Shown piece after piece: positions 10,040 to 18,215 of a stretch of DNA of 64,000 nt. Each line of letters begins with the position of its first letter. Position 1 is the stretch's first letter. The position numbers were made by a program, and so were the translations under genes. A model generated the notes under the pieces. It made no database searches and was not told the origin of the DNA. It was given only the letters and a program-made list of their open reading frames with translations. The DNA is from JAGVIE01 sp964520905. Its GTDB lineage: Bacteria; Bacteroidota; Ignavibacteria; UBA10030; SZUA-254. The stretch spans positions 1 to 64,000 of the forward strand of contig CAZFQL010000018.1 of the NCBI GenBank assembly GCA_964520905.1, in the 5' to 3' direction.

Positions 10040-10168
10040 TCGGGTTGGAGTTGTTAGAACTAATTTTGGACTGGTCCGAGCATTTCCATTATTGATTCCC
10101 GTGAATCATGAACCTCATAAGGCAAACCACCTTATTCACAATTCCAACTCTGCATAGCGTAACTATGC
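10040..10168 (-). ncRNA. Candidate structured RNA or 5' leader between the HIT gene and the peptidase gene
   Basis: The 495-nt gap at 9837-10332 has no gene. Downstream of a strong promoter, minus-strand GTTGGAATTG (10139-10148) can pair with CAACTCCAAC (10044-10053), 10 bp with one A.C mismatch. Inside this closing stem are ATAAGG/CCTTAT, TGATTC-ACGG-GAATCA and GGAC/GTCC hairpins. I recognise no known riboswitch or 6S/SRP signature. It could be an independent small RNA or the long leader of the peptidase gene. No T-rich terminator follows. I see nothing else in the rest of the gap. Confidence 0.35.
10152..10168. promoter_or_regulatory. Palindrome at the predicted transcription start (possible operator)
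   Basis: GCATAG and CTATGC are perfect inverted arms around a 5-nt centre. The site starts 3 bp past the -10 box of the promoter at 10171-10199 and spans the expected +1 near 10164, the usual position for a repressor operator. It could equally form a 5' RNA hairpin. Confidence 0.3.
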
Positions 10169-10170
10169 TA

Positions 10171-10199
10171 ATAATAACCCATTATTCTTGAAAAGTCAA
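10171..10199 (-). promoter_or_regulatory. Sigma70-type promoter TTGACT-N17-TATTAT
   Basis: Minus-strand -35 TTGACT (10194-10199) and -10 TATTAT (10171-10176) are separated by exactly 17 bp. It faces the peptidase gene about 330 nt downstream, leaving a long, structured leader or a separate small RNA. Confidence 0.6.
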
Positions 10200-10332
10200 G
10201 AAAAATAGTAGATAAGAAATGATACCCAATAGTATACTTAAGGAAATTGGGACCAATCCCTGTAACTCTTTATTGAATAATACTATAGGAATGATGCGCA
10301 GGAATAGGTGAGTATAGTTAAGACCTACTTTA

Positions 10333-10818
10333 TCAAGCCTCTTTCAATTTTTTCCAGGTTATTTTCATATCTTCAGAAATAATCTTCGTATCGGATAGAA
10401 CTGGAATAAAATTAGTATCACCGCTCCATCTCGGTACGATATGAAAATGGATATGCTGATCGATTCCTGCCCCGGCTGCCCTGCCAATGTTCGAGCCTAT
10501 ATTAAATCCTTCAGGATGTGAAACCGATTGAAGTTTTTTGATCATCGTTCTGATTAAGCTCATTATCTCCATCATTTCATCATCGCTCAGATCCATAAAG
10601 GAGGGAACATGCCGATAAGGAACAACCATTAAATGTCCGCTGTTGTATGGATAGAGATTCATCAAGACAAAACATAATTTACCACGAGCAACAATGAGCC
10701 GTTCTTCATCATTCCGGTCCTGGTATGCCGTACAGAGAATGCATTCCTCTTTTCCGTCTTTCGATTTAGAGAACGACTCGATGTACTTCGACCTCCAGGG
10801 TGAAAATAATCTCTCCAT
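10333..10818 (-). CDS. HIT-family nucleotide hydrolase/phosphorylase
   Basis: 161 aa. The histidine-triad signature HIHFHIVPRW (His122, 124, 126) is at the C-terminal third, and a CxxC pair (Cys26, Cys29) near the start suggests a structural zinc site as in Ap4A-phosphorylase-like HIT proteins. The N-terminus MERLFSPWRSKYI matches that subgroup. These cytoplasmic enzymes cleave nucleoside phosphoramidates or dinucleoside polyphosphates such as Ap4A. It lies 105 bp after the EF-G-like gene, with a terminator hairpin between them. Exact substrate not determinable from sequence. Confidence 0.9.
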   Translation of the reverse strand: MERLFSPWRSKYIESFSKSKDGKEECILCTAYQDRNDEERLIVARGKLCFVLMNLYPYNSGHLMVVPYRHVPSFMDLSDDEMMEIMSLIRTMIKKLQSVSHPEGFNIGSNIGRAAGAGIDQHIHFHIVPRWSGDTNFIPVLSDTKIISEDMKITWKKLKEA

Positions 10819-10861
10819 GGTTCCACCGATATTAGTTATTAAATTTTCTATTGATCAAAAT

Positions 10862-10900
10862 AGAACGAAGCGATCGGCTTTTACCTGATCGCTTCGCGTT
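10862..10900 (-). terminator. Terminator after the EF-G-like gene
   Basis: CGAAGCGATC and GATCGCTTCG form a perfect 10-bp stem with an 11-nt loop (10866-10896). It is followed on the minus strand by TTCTATTTT, and has a short T-run on the other side too. Confidence 0.75.
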
Positions 10901-10922
10901 TTATCATATTCAGATAATTGTA

Positions 10923-13028
10923 TTACGCTTCTTCTTCTACCTTTTGTTTGTCGTGTTCGGAAATGATCTTATCGGCAACTTCTCTCGGCATTTCTTCGTA
11001 ATGATCGAATTTCTGGCGATGGAGTCCACGTCCCTGCGTCATAGATCGGAGCGTAGTAGAATACCGATGCAGTTCTTTCAACGGAACAAGCGCTTTGATA
11101 ATTTGATGCGAGCCATCCGTATCCATCCCGAGTATTTTGCCGCGTCTACTTGAGATATCGCCCATTACGTCGCCCATGTAATCCTCAGGGACTGTCACTT
11201 CAATTTCGTAGATGGGTTCGAGCAGAATTGGTTTTGCTTCCTTGAACCCCTTTTTGAAACACATTCTGCCCGCAATCTTGAATGAATGTTCATCCGAATC
11301 AACATCATGGTACGAACCGTCGAATAAAGTTACTTTCACATCTACTACTTTACATCCGGATATAACGCCGCCAACCATCGCTTCGGCAATCCCTTTTTCA
11401 ACAGCAGGAACAAAACGACCCGGTACAACACCGCCAACGATTGCATCCTCAAAAACAAAACCTCCTCCGCGCTGCAATGGTTCTACTTTTAACCAGACAT
11501 GTCCATATTGTCCGCGTCCACCGGATTGTTTTTTATGTTTATACTCAACTTCATTCGCTCTTCCGCGTATTGTCTCGCGGTACGGTATCTTCGGCTCAAC
11601 CAATTCAACTTCAACTCCATATTTTGCTTTAAGACGATTAATCATCGTATTGAGATGGAGTTCACCCTGTCCGCTTATCACTGTTTGATGTAATTCCGGA
11701 TCGACTGCCATAACGAAAGTCAGGTCTTGTTCATGTAATCCATGTAATCCATTGGCAATCTTATCTTCATCGCCTTTTGCCTTAGTAGCAATAGCCATGC
11801 TTATGACAGGATCGGGTAAGGGAATAGGCGGCAAAACAACAGACAAGGCTTTACTGCTTAGTGTGTTGTTTGTATGTGTGTCTTTTAGTTTGACAACGGC
11901 GCCAATATCACCGGCAAGAATTTTCCCGACTTCTTTTCTTTCTTTTCCATTCATGATGAAGAGCTGCGCCAATCGTTCAGGTTTATTATTGGTATTATTG
12001 ACTAAATCCATTCCTGGCGATACCGTTCCTGAATAGACCCTGAAGTATGAAAGATCACCGACATGAGGTTCGGAAACAGTTTTAAACGCGAATAATACAG
12101 GTTGTGCGTTCATATTGCACTTTAATTCAACTTTATTTTCATTTGATGTATTTCCCGACATGCTTCCGATAGCCGGAGCAACTTCCGTTGGATTCGGGAA
12201 ATAATCAACGATAAAATCCAGTATCGACGCGACTCCGACATTATGCGACCCCGCTGAACAAAGAAGGGGATGAATTTTTCTCTTTCGTATCCCGAGGCGT
12301 AAGCCATCTTTAATTTCCAGATCAGTGAGTGTTCCGTTTGTGAAAAACACGTCTAATAATTTTTCGTCAACTTCGGCAATCTTCTCGATAAGTTGTTCCC
12401 TCATACCGTCGGCTTTCGCCTTCAAATCAGCAGGAATATCACTTTCGGTGTACTTCCCTTTGCTGTCACGGGTATACGTTAATACTTTCATGCGCAGAAG
12501 ATCAACTATCGCTTCAAACCCTAAACCTTGCTTTACCGGAAATTGAATCGGAATCAAATCATGAGTGAACTGGTCTTTCGAAGCCGCGACTACTTTATCA
12601 AAATCCGCATTCTCATTATCGAGTTTATTTACTACGAATATCGCGCCATTATTAAATTCCTTCGTATACTTCCAAACGATTTCCGTCCCGACTTCCCCTC
12701 CTTCAACGGCTTTAAGAAAAATAACAGCAGCATCTGCTACGCGGAGAGCGCTCTTAACTTCTCCGGTGAAATCGGTATATCCGGGTGTGTCTAATATATT
12801 TACTTTGACGCCTTTCCAATCGCAAAAAAGGATGGAGGAATTAATCGATATCTGCCGTTCTATTTCATCGGGCCGATAATCGGAAACCGTATTCCCCTCT
12901 TCAACCTTTCCGAGACGATTAATCGTACCGCTTGTGAAGAGACACGCTTCAGCGAGTGACGTCTTTCCTGATCCACCGTGCCCGACTAAAGCAATATTAC
13001 GAACAATATCTGCAGTATACTCTTTCAT
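10923..13028 (-). CDS. Elongation factor G-like translational GTPase
   Basis: 701 aa, the usual EF-G length. GTPase motifs: G1 GHGGSGKT (16-23), G3 DTPGYTDF (about 78-85), G4 NKLD (about 133) and G5 CSAG. Later domains follow: domain IV has the GGRGQYGHVWL motif and the C-terminal domain has DYMGDVMGDISSRRGKI. The P-loop GHGGSGKTS differs from the AHIDAGKTT of housekeeping EF-G, so this is an EF-G paralogue subgroup (EF-G-like/EF-G2). Canonical EF-G catalyses ribosomal translocation or recycling; paralogues may serve only one. No str-operon neighbours (rpsL, rpsG, tuf) are present. The start follows AAGGAG. Confidence 0.88.
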   Translation of the reverse strand: MKEYTADIVRNIALVGHGGSGKTSLAEACLFTSGTINRLGKVEEGNTVSDYRPDEIERQISINSSILFCDWKGVKVNILDTPGYTDFTGEVKSALRVADAAVIFLKAVEGGEVGTEIVWKYTKEFNNGAIFVVNKLDNENADFDKVVAASKDQFTHDLIPIQFPVKQGLGFEAIVDLLRMKVLTYTRDSKGKYTESDIPADLKAKADGMREQLIEKIAEVDEKLLDVFFTNGTLTDLEIKDGLRLGIRKRKIHPLLCSAGSHNVGVASILDFIVDYFPNPTEVAPAIGSMSGNTSNENKVELKCNMNAQPVLFAFKTVSEPHVGDLSYFRVYSGTVSPGMDLVNNTNNKPERLAQLFIMNGKERKEVGKILAGDIGAVVKLKDTHTNNTLSSKALSVVLPPIPLPDPVISMAIATKAKGDEDKIANGLHGLHEQDLTFVMAVDPELHQTVISGQGELHLNTMINRLKAKYGVEVELVEPKIPYRETIRGRANEVEYKHKKQSGGRGQYGHVWLKVEPLQRGGGFVFEDAIVGGVVPGRFVPAVEKGIAEAMVGGVISGCKVVDVKVTLFDGSYHDVDSDEHSFKIAGRMCFKKGFKEAKPILLEPIYEIEVTVPEDYMGDVMGDISSRRGKILGMDTDGSHQIIKALVPLKELHRYSTTLRSMTQGRGLHRQKFDHYEEMPREVADKIISEHDKQKVEEEA

Positions 13029-13193
13029 AAAAAATATTTCTCCTTAACGAAATATAAAGATAAAATCTTGCAACCCATATAATGATTCAAAACGGAATCG
13101 TAATTTAAAACCATCGCTGACAGGATGCGGGATGCAGCATCCTTCGATGTTGGTAAAATTAGTATTTGGTATCTTAATCAGGGAGTAAGATGA

Positions 13194-13580
13194 TCACGCT
13201 CGAAGTCGAGCAATGAACGTCCGAACGCCTTTAAAAACCGCTACCATAGTCCCGACTGTTTCCAGAACAGGTTCCTCAATTTGCTCTTGCACTTTCTGTT
13301 CGAAGTTCACTAAGTTATCAATAATTTCTTTAATGGAATTTATTGAACTCTTAACCAGATCAACCTGCTCATCAATATTTTCTGTAACAGTTTTGATCTT
13401 TTCGGTTATGACTTCGAGATTACTGAATACAGGAAGTGCTTTCGCGGTCAATTCTTTGATGTCATGTTCAACAATTGTCAGGATGTTTCGGACACGGATG
13501 AGAACCGTGATCAGATAGACACAGAGGACAGTTAACGCCGCAAGCGCCACAATCTGCATTACAAGAAGAAGACCTTCCAT
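13194..13580 (-). CDS. DUF948-type membrane-anchored coiled-coil protein
   Basis: 128 aa. One N-terminal membrane helix (residues 5-28, LLVMQIVALAALTVLCVYLITVL) is followed by a helical, heptad-like region (residues 35-110, VEHDIKELTAKALPVFSNLEVI...NIDEQVDLVKSSI). This matches the DUF948 / YoxC-like layout. It is 33 bp downstream of a YtxH-type gene, a common pairing in Gram-positive and FCB genomes, where both are linked to general stress. Function unknown. Confidence 0.75.
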   Translation of the reverse strand: MEGLLLVMQIVALAALTVLCVYLITVLIRVRNILTIVEHDIKELTAKALPVFSNLEVITEKIKTVTENIDEQVDLVKSSINSIKEIIDNLVNFEQKVQEQIEEPVLETVGTMVAVFKGVRTFIARLRA

Positions 13581-13613
13581 TATAATAATCCTTGTTTTTG
13601 GTTGATATTATTA

Positions 13614-14006
13614 TTACGCATCGCGTCCCTTCTCACCTTTATATGCCTCAACACCGGCACGGAATGCCGCTTTGATTTTACCGCTTTCATTTCCAGCGCG
13701 TTCGCGTATTTCTGAAAGAACTTTATCGGCATCACCCATAATATGTTCAGCTTTTTCTTTTGCTTCAGATATTAGCTGATCGGAACGTGTTTTCCCCTGG
13801 TTCACAAAATCCTGCGCTTTCGATGTTGTTGTTTTCAAATAACCGCTCGCACCTTCGGCAATGTCAGTTGCCTTCTTTTTTATATCCGAGCGAAGTTCTT
13901 TTCCACTCTTCGGGGCATAAAGTAATGCCGAAATTGCTCCAACAACACCGCCGACGAGAAATCCGACAAGTAAACCTTTTGCCATTCCACTTTTTTCGTC
14001 TGCCAT
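13614..14006 (-). CDS. YtxH-like stress-associated membrane protein
   Basis: 130 aa. A glycine-rich N-terminal membrane segment (GLLVGFLVGGVVGAISALLYAP, about 11-32) runs into the typical KSGKELRSDIKKKA motif and a long amphipathic, Lys/Ala-rich helix. This is the YtxH/Gvp-like architecture, induced by general stress in Bacillus. It is followed by the DUF948-like gene, probably as one transcript. No enzymatic motif is seen. Confidence 0.8.
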   Translation of the reverse strand: MADEKSGMAKGLLVGFLVGGVVGAISALLYAPKSGKELRSDIKKKATDIAEGASGYLKTTTSKAQDFVNQGKTRSDQLISEAKEKAEHIMGDADKVLSEIRERAGNESGKIKAAFRAGVEAYKGEKGRDA

Positions 14007-14160
14007 ATGTATCCTTCCTATTGCTATTTAGAAAACATGATGTATAATTTATAAGTGACAAATTACCAATAATACGTATAAAAATCAAGTATTTATGAGA
14101 AAATATGATATTCGAAATCCTATTATATCGCTGTTATTCATCAACAAAAACGGATTCTTC

Positions 14161-14189
14161 TTGCATTTCTTCATAAGATGTGATATAAT
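14161..14189 (+). promoter_or_regulatory. Sigma70-type promoter TTGCAT-N17-TATAAT
   Basis: -35 TTGCAT (14161-14166) and a perfect -10 TATAAT (14184-14189) are 17 bp apart, 44 bp before the start codon of the plus-strand membrane protein. It is divergent from the YtxH gene. Confidence 0.7.
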
Positions 14190-14232
14190 CAAGTCATTCT
14201 TTTTTTTTGTAAATATCGTTTAATCGGAATAT

Positions 14233-15339
14233 ATGTGGAAAACAACTGAAGGAAGTACGGGGAGATTAATCCAGCTATGCATCGGTTATTTTATTTTTTA
14301 CGTGATCACAGGTATCAGTGCAAAATTATTTACTGCAAAAGATATTGCCATATCATTGTGCCAGAACCAGATTGAATACATGGTTTATAATACTATCGGT
14401 GGTATACTTACTGCGCTATCTGTCGTATTCGTCATGCGCTGGTATAAACTTAAATCGAATAAGTTGGTATCGTTATGGAAGTTCGGATTCCCGCAGGAAG
14501 TATTTTACATTATCCCCTCAGGGTTAATGACTGCGATAATCATACCGACAACAACTTTGCTGTACACATTTCAGATGTCGGTTATGGTCGCTATGGTAAT
14601 CATGAGAGCGAGTGTTATTGTTATAGGCAGAATCGTCGATGCTGTACAAATTGCTCAGGGGATTTTGCATAAGAAAGTATATATTGAAGAAAATATTGCC
14701 GTGGTTTTTGCACTGTGCGCCGCGAGCGTTAATATATTCTGGATTGAACAAGGTGGATTCGATTTCTTGCAATCAACTGCCGCAGTCGCTATACTTTCCA
14801 GTTATATCGCAGCATATACGATTCGGATTTATATTATGAACTACTTTAAAAACACTCGCGCCAAAGGTGTCCCGCTGGATAATCATGGTTTTTTCGGGAT
14901 TGAACAAATTACTGCTTCGATTTTTGCTATCTTGATTGGAATATTTTTTTATAATGCTCCATCCTTGTTCGGATGGGATTTCCCGCAACTGGCAGAGTTT
15001 CAGGATTCAATTAAAACACCGAATACAATATGGGGGTGGACACTATTAAGTGGAACCGCATTCGGCATCGTGGCATTCTTTTCAGTATTCTTGTTTATGT
15101 TCAAAGGAAGGACTGCGACTTTTGCAGGTTTAGTCAACCGTCTGACTTCATTAGTTGCAGGAACTGTTGCAACAGTTCTCTCAGCGATTATACTTGGTGC
15201 TAAATTTCCAAAAATTCAGGATTGGATTTCATTAGTATTTATCCTCATCGCTGTTGCCTTCTTGTCAGTTGCAGAACGCAAACGTACTAAAGAACTTGCC
15301 GCAGCTAACGAAATTGAGAACGGTCGAAAGATGAAATAG
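14233..15339 (+). CDS. Multi-pass inner-membrane protein, possibly DMT-superfamily-like
   Basis: 368 aa with about ten hydrophobic helices. The first is at 15-34 (IGYFIFYVITGISAKLF) and the last at about 325-345 (ISLVFILIAVAFLSV), followed by a charged tail. The two halves each end near Gly/Ala-rich helices, which loosely resembles EamA/DMT transporters, but no diagnostic motif is visible and I do not assign a substrate. It stands alone on the plus strand with its own promoter, convergent with the P-loop gene only 1 bp away. Confidence 0.65.
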   Translation: MWKTTEGSTGRLIQLCIGYFIFYVITGISAKLFTAKDIAISLCQNQIEYMVYNTIGGILTALSVVFVMRWYKLKSNKLVSLWKFGFPQEVFYIIPSGLMTAIIIPTTTLLYTFQMSVMVAMVIMRASVIVIGRIVDAVQIAQGILHKKVYIEENIAVVFALCAASVNIFWIEQGGFDFLQSTAAVAILSSYIAAYTIRIYIMNYFKNTRAKGVPLDNHGFFGIEQITASIFAILIGIFFYNAPSLFGWDFPQLAEFQDSIKTPNTIWGWTLLSGTAFGIVAFFSVFLFMFKGRTATFAGLVNRLTSLVAGTVATVLSAIILGAKFPKIQDWISLVFILIAVAFLSVAERKRTKELAAANEIENGRKMK

Positions 15340-15340
15340 A

Positions 15341-16054
15341 TTATTTCTTCTTAATGCTCCACAACTTTGCAGTCGCTCTCTCCAATTCTGCGCCGAGTTT
15401 CACCGGATCGTCTGTTTTTTCCGGCATATTTTCAAATACTGCATAGGGGACTTTGAATCCTTTTATTTCTATGAAGTTAGGATCGTTAGCAGTCAGTTTC
15501 TCCCAATCATTTGTTTTATAGTAAAACTCCATCTTCTCATCGGGTAATGAATGATATAGGATGGAATCTTCCATTCCGGGTCTCGCTCGCCGACGATTCT
15601 TCCGGACTGATTCTTCATAAGGCACTTTGATATAAATGATTCCTGCTCTCTTCAATATCTCTTCATGCAGATATGAGAATGCCTCACCGAAACCATTCTC
15701 TCCACCTCGAGCAAACTCCACTATCGTTGTAGTCTTATCGTGGTAATTAGGATCAGCTGCCAATTTCTTCCTGTAGGTCAAACTGACTCGCTCGATATAT
15801 AAATTCCAGATGAAGTGATCTTTGAACCAATATTTTTCATCGGACCATACACGCGATTTACCGTTGCGCGATAAGATATCATCCACCTCGAAAGTTTCCC
15901 ATACATATACAAAGTCATCGATCTCCTCGAATTCACCTACATGAAAACGACGTGATCTTTCACCAGATTGTGTCTTCTTAAGGTAATCTATCACTTCCGA
16001 TTTACCGGCAGCGGGTCGTCCGATTAAAATTATCACATCAAAATTATTATTCAT
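15341..16054 (-). CDS. P-loop kinase-like protein of unknown substrate
   Basis: 237 aa. A Walker A motif GRPAAGKS (residues 12-19) follows a beta-strand (DVIILI). The protein resembles small nucleoside or metabolite kinases: conserved-looking TIVEFARGGENGFGEAF (about 110-125), a basic RKNRRRARPG stretch that may be a lid, and a helical C-terminus. The start overlaps nothing and has a weak ribosome site. It lies 25 bp downstream of the 5'-nucleotidase gene, so the two may be co-transcribed. I do not recognise a named family. Confidence 0.7.
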   Translation of the reverse strand: MNNNFDVIILIGRPAAGKSEVIDYLKKTQSGERSRRFHVGEFEEIDDFVYVWETFEVDDILSRNGKSRVWSDEKYWFKDHFIWNLYIERVSLTYRKKLAADPNYHDKTTTIVEFARGGENGFGEAFSYLHEEILKRAGIIYIKVPYEESVRKNRRRARPGMEDSILYHSLPDEKMEFYYKTNDWEKLTANDPNFIEIKGFKVPYAVFENMPEKTDDPVKLGAELERATAKLWSIKKK

Positions 16055-16079
16055 ATTAACCTCTAAAATGTTTTTTTAG

Positions 16080-17597
16080 TTATTGAATTTCCTGAAATCT
16101 ATTTTCCGATACACCCTTTACTATCTTATCTATTTTCACTTTCTCGACGAGCGCCTGGAATAAAAGTGTTTCTGAATTTAACACTTTCGAAGGTACCATT
16201 TCGAGATAACGGGCAGCTTGGTTGACGACGTAATCGATCGTGGCACAGGTATATTTTTTATCATCCAGAATTTCATTATCCCCAACTGACAATGAAACAA
16301 TTACCCCCTTACCATCGACACGTTTCCATATACATTTCATACCGGAAAGATCGAGCGATGTTCTGCCGGTAACGAGAGAATTTATATATCGTTGGGCTAA
16401 GTCGCGCACTTCTTTACCGGTTAGCTGAAACGTGCAAAGATAATTTCGGAATGGTGACACCTCGAACAGATCTACTTTTCTGATATCTCCCGCTAAAATA
16501 TCTTTGCGAATCCCGCTGCTGTTGGTTAGCGCGAAGTCTGCACCGGCACTTTCCCTGATTGCGTCAGCTATAAACTGACCGATGATACTCTCGCCGCTTC
16601 GCGAACGCCTTAAATCTACTTCAGCTTTACCGATTACTTCTTTGTAATCTTTGTCTATTTTTATCTTATATTCTTCGATTAATTTCGATAAATCGCTTTC
16701 GGGATAATGAGTTTGAGTCCAGAGGGTATGAAGTTTTTCTGTGGAAGCGATAACCTTATCATTTTCAACAGTCAATTCAAGCTCGCCAAGGTTCTCACAA
16801 TAGGAGCCGGCCTGGCAGACGAGCACATCGTTGATATTTTTTGGAATCTTCAGTCTTGTATGACTGTGTGCGCCGATTATAACATCTAGGTTGTGAACCT
16901 GTGCTGCCAATAAAGAATCATCATCAACACCTTCATGAGTTAGAGCAATGATGAGATCCGTCTCGCTATCTATTTTGTCAATTATCTTTTGTAATGTGGA
17001 TGCCGGATGAAGGACTTTCAGCCCTTTTAGATTGTTCGTGTTTGTCAATTCAAACAATCCGCTCGACATGATTCCTATAATCCCAACACGCAAGCCATCT
17101 TTGTTTACGATGACATAATCTTTGTTGCCTATCGGAAAATTGTTAAGCGTATCCACAAGATTTGCGCTGAGTGTTGGAAATTTTGCCATCTGAACTAATT
17201 TTTTGAGATTATCTTGTGAAATATCCAGGTCGTGATTTCCGATTGTCCATGCTTCATATCCTATCATATTCATCATCTCGAACAAAGCACCGCCATATGC
17301 ACCTTGGTAGGCCATCTCGGCAATCGGGTTGCCTGTCATTACATCGCCGCCATCAAGTAGAAGAGTTAGCGTTTTCGCTTTTCGTAAACTGTCAACAAGC
17401 CGATTAAGCTCTAAGAAACCACCAACCATCGGTTTAGGGTCGGTACGAACCCAGCCGGCTTCATGGGGTAGGAATGATGCATGCATATCATTCGTATGGA
17501 GGATCGTTATCGTCTTCGGCTGGCAATAAAGTGAGGATAGACTGATGAAGCCAAAAATCAATAATAAACAAAACCCAAAACATTTGTTTTTAAACAT
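16080..17597 (-). CDS. Secreted 5'-nucleotidase / UshA-like metallophosphoesterase
   Basis: 505 aa from the ATG at 17597, chosen because it starts a signal peptide (MFKNKCFGFCLLLIFGFISL); an upstream in-frame extension to 17690 would bury it. The calcineurin-type metal site is visible: HTNDMHASF, GGDVMTGNP, GNHDLD, LTHEGVDDD and GAHSHT. The C-terminal 5'-nucleotidase domain has the substrate-binding NSSGIR...FEVSPFRN pattern. The enzyme dephosphorylates nucleotides or cleaves cyclic or sugar nucleotides in the periplasm. Preceded by the COX24-type gene and followed by the P-loop kinase-like gene. Confidence 0.88.
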   Translation of the reverse strand: MFKNKCFGFCLLLIFGFISLSSLYCQPKTITILHTNDMHASFLPHEAGWVRTDPKPMVGGFLELNRLVDSLRKAKTLTLLLDGGDVMTGNPIAEMAYQGAYGGALFEMMNMIGYEAWTIGNHDLDISQDNLKKLVQMAKFPTLSANLVDTLNNFPIGNKDYVIVNKDGLRVGIIGIMSSGLFELTNTNNLKGLKVLHPASTLQKIIDKIDSETDLIIALTHEGVDDDSLLAAQVHNLDVIIGAHSHTRLKIPKNINDVLVCQAGSYCENLGELELTVENDKVIASTEKLHTLWTQTHYPESDLSKLIEEYKIKIDKDYKEVIGKAEVDLRRSRSGESIIGQFIADAIRESAGADFALTNSSGIRKDILAGDIRKVDLFEVSPFRNYLCTFQLTGKEVRDLAQRYINSLVTGRTSLDLSGMKCIWKRVDGKGVIVSLSVGDNEILDDKKYTCATIDYVVNQAARYLEMVPSKVLNSETLLFQALVEKVKIDKIVKGVSENRFQEIQ

Positions 17598-17653
17598 CTT
17601 GAAATTTTCTTTCCGATTTGTTGTTGTAGAATAAATATGAGGGGAGAAGAGAT

Positions 17654-17681
17654 CCGCCCCGCACCTATTTTGTACGGGGCG
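17654..17681 (-). terminator. GC-rich hairpin after the 31-aa gene
   Basis: CGCCCCG and CGGGGCG form a 7-bp stem just downstream of the small gene's stop codon (17691). No strong T-run follows, so it may be a weak terminator or an RNA-processing hairpin. Confidence 0.4.
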
Positions 17682-17690
17682 ATGCGACAA

Positions 17691-17786
17691 CTAACGATTC
17701 TTCTTCTTGTGTCTCATTTTTCTTAAACGTTTTTTCCGCTTATGTGTCGCCATCTTTCTCCGAAGGCGCTTTTTACCACTTGGCAT
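17691..17786 (-). CDS. AURKAIP1/COX24-domain ribosome-associated mini-protein
   Basis: 31 aa: MPSGKKRLRRKMATHKRKKR followed by LRKMRHKKKNR. It is almost entirely Lys/Arg and contains the MATHKRKKRLRK signature of the AURKAIP1/COX24 family. The mitochondrial relative is mS38 of the small ribosomal subunit, and mycobacterial bS22 is a similar mini-protein near the decoding site. A good ribosome site (AGAGGT) is 5 nt before the ATG. It sits between the HU gene and the nucleotidase gene. Likely a small-subunit ribosomal component; this is inferred from family knowledge. Confidence 0.8.
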   Translation of the reverse strand: MPSGKKRLRRKMATHKRKKRLRKMRHKKKNR

Positions 17787-17851
17787 AGTTACCTCTTATT
17801 ATATTTTGTTGTTGTATTTTGAAGATAATAATTACTTAAATCTATGATAAC

Positions 17852-18160
17852 TTACATAGTTGACACTGGTTGTATCTTTTTTAGATTTTCGTTTACGAGA
17901 CCCTTCAATTCTTTCGACACTTTAAAAAATGGAACGAAGTGCTCATCGACCTGAACTTGCGCACCTGTTCTGGGATTTCGCGCAATTCTTCCTTTGCGTT
18001 TTTTTGTTTTAAAACTCCCGAAACCGCGTATTTCAATATTCTTCCCTTCTTTTAACGCTTCGATGACTGTCTGAATGAACCCATCAACCACAGCCTCGGT
18101 TTCCACCTTTGTTAGCCCTGTTCCTGAAGCTATATGGTCTACAATGTCTGCCTTGGTCAA
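17852..18160 (-). CDS. HU/IHF-family DNA-binding protein
   Basis: 102 aa. The fold signature is clear: MTKADIVDHIASGTGLTK, the dimerisation helix with VVDGFIQTVIEALKEGK, then IEIRGFGSFKTKKRKGRIARNPRTG, the DNA-binding arm. The C-terminus is about 10 residues longer than typical HU. Histone-like proteins bend and compact DNA and assist regulation. It is 55 bp downstream of sppA and probably in the same transcript. Confidence 0.93.
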   Translation of the reverse strand: MTKADIVDHIASGTGLTKVETEAVVDGFIQTVIEALKEGKNIEIRGFGSFKTKKRKGRIARNPRTGAQVQVDEHFVPFFKVSKELKGLVNENLKKIQPVSTM

Positions 18161-18215
18161 TGCAAGTCTCCTTATTGTTGTTTTTGAATATCCGTCTAAC
18201 TGACGGGATTAAATA

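Noticed and set aside
13121..13144. Inverted repeat AGGATGC/GCATCCT between the DUF948 and EF-G-like genes
   Set aside because: A 7-bp stem without a T-run; weak evidence for a terminator.
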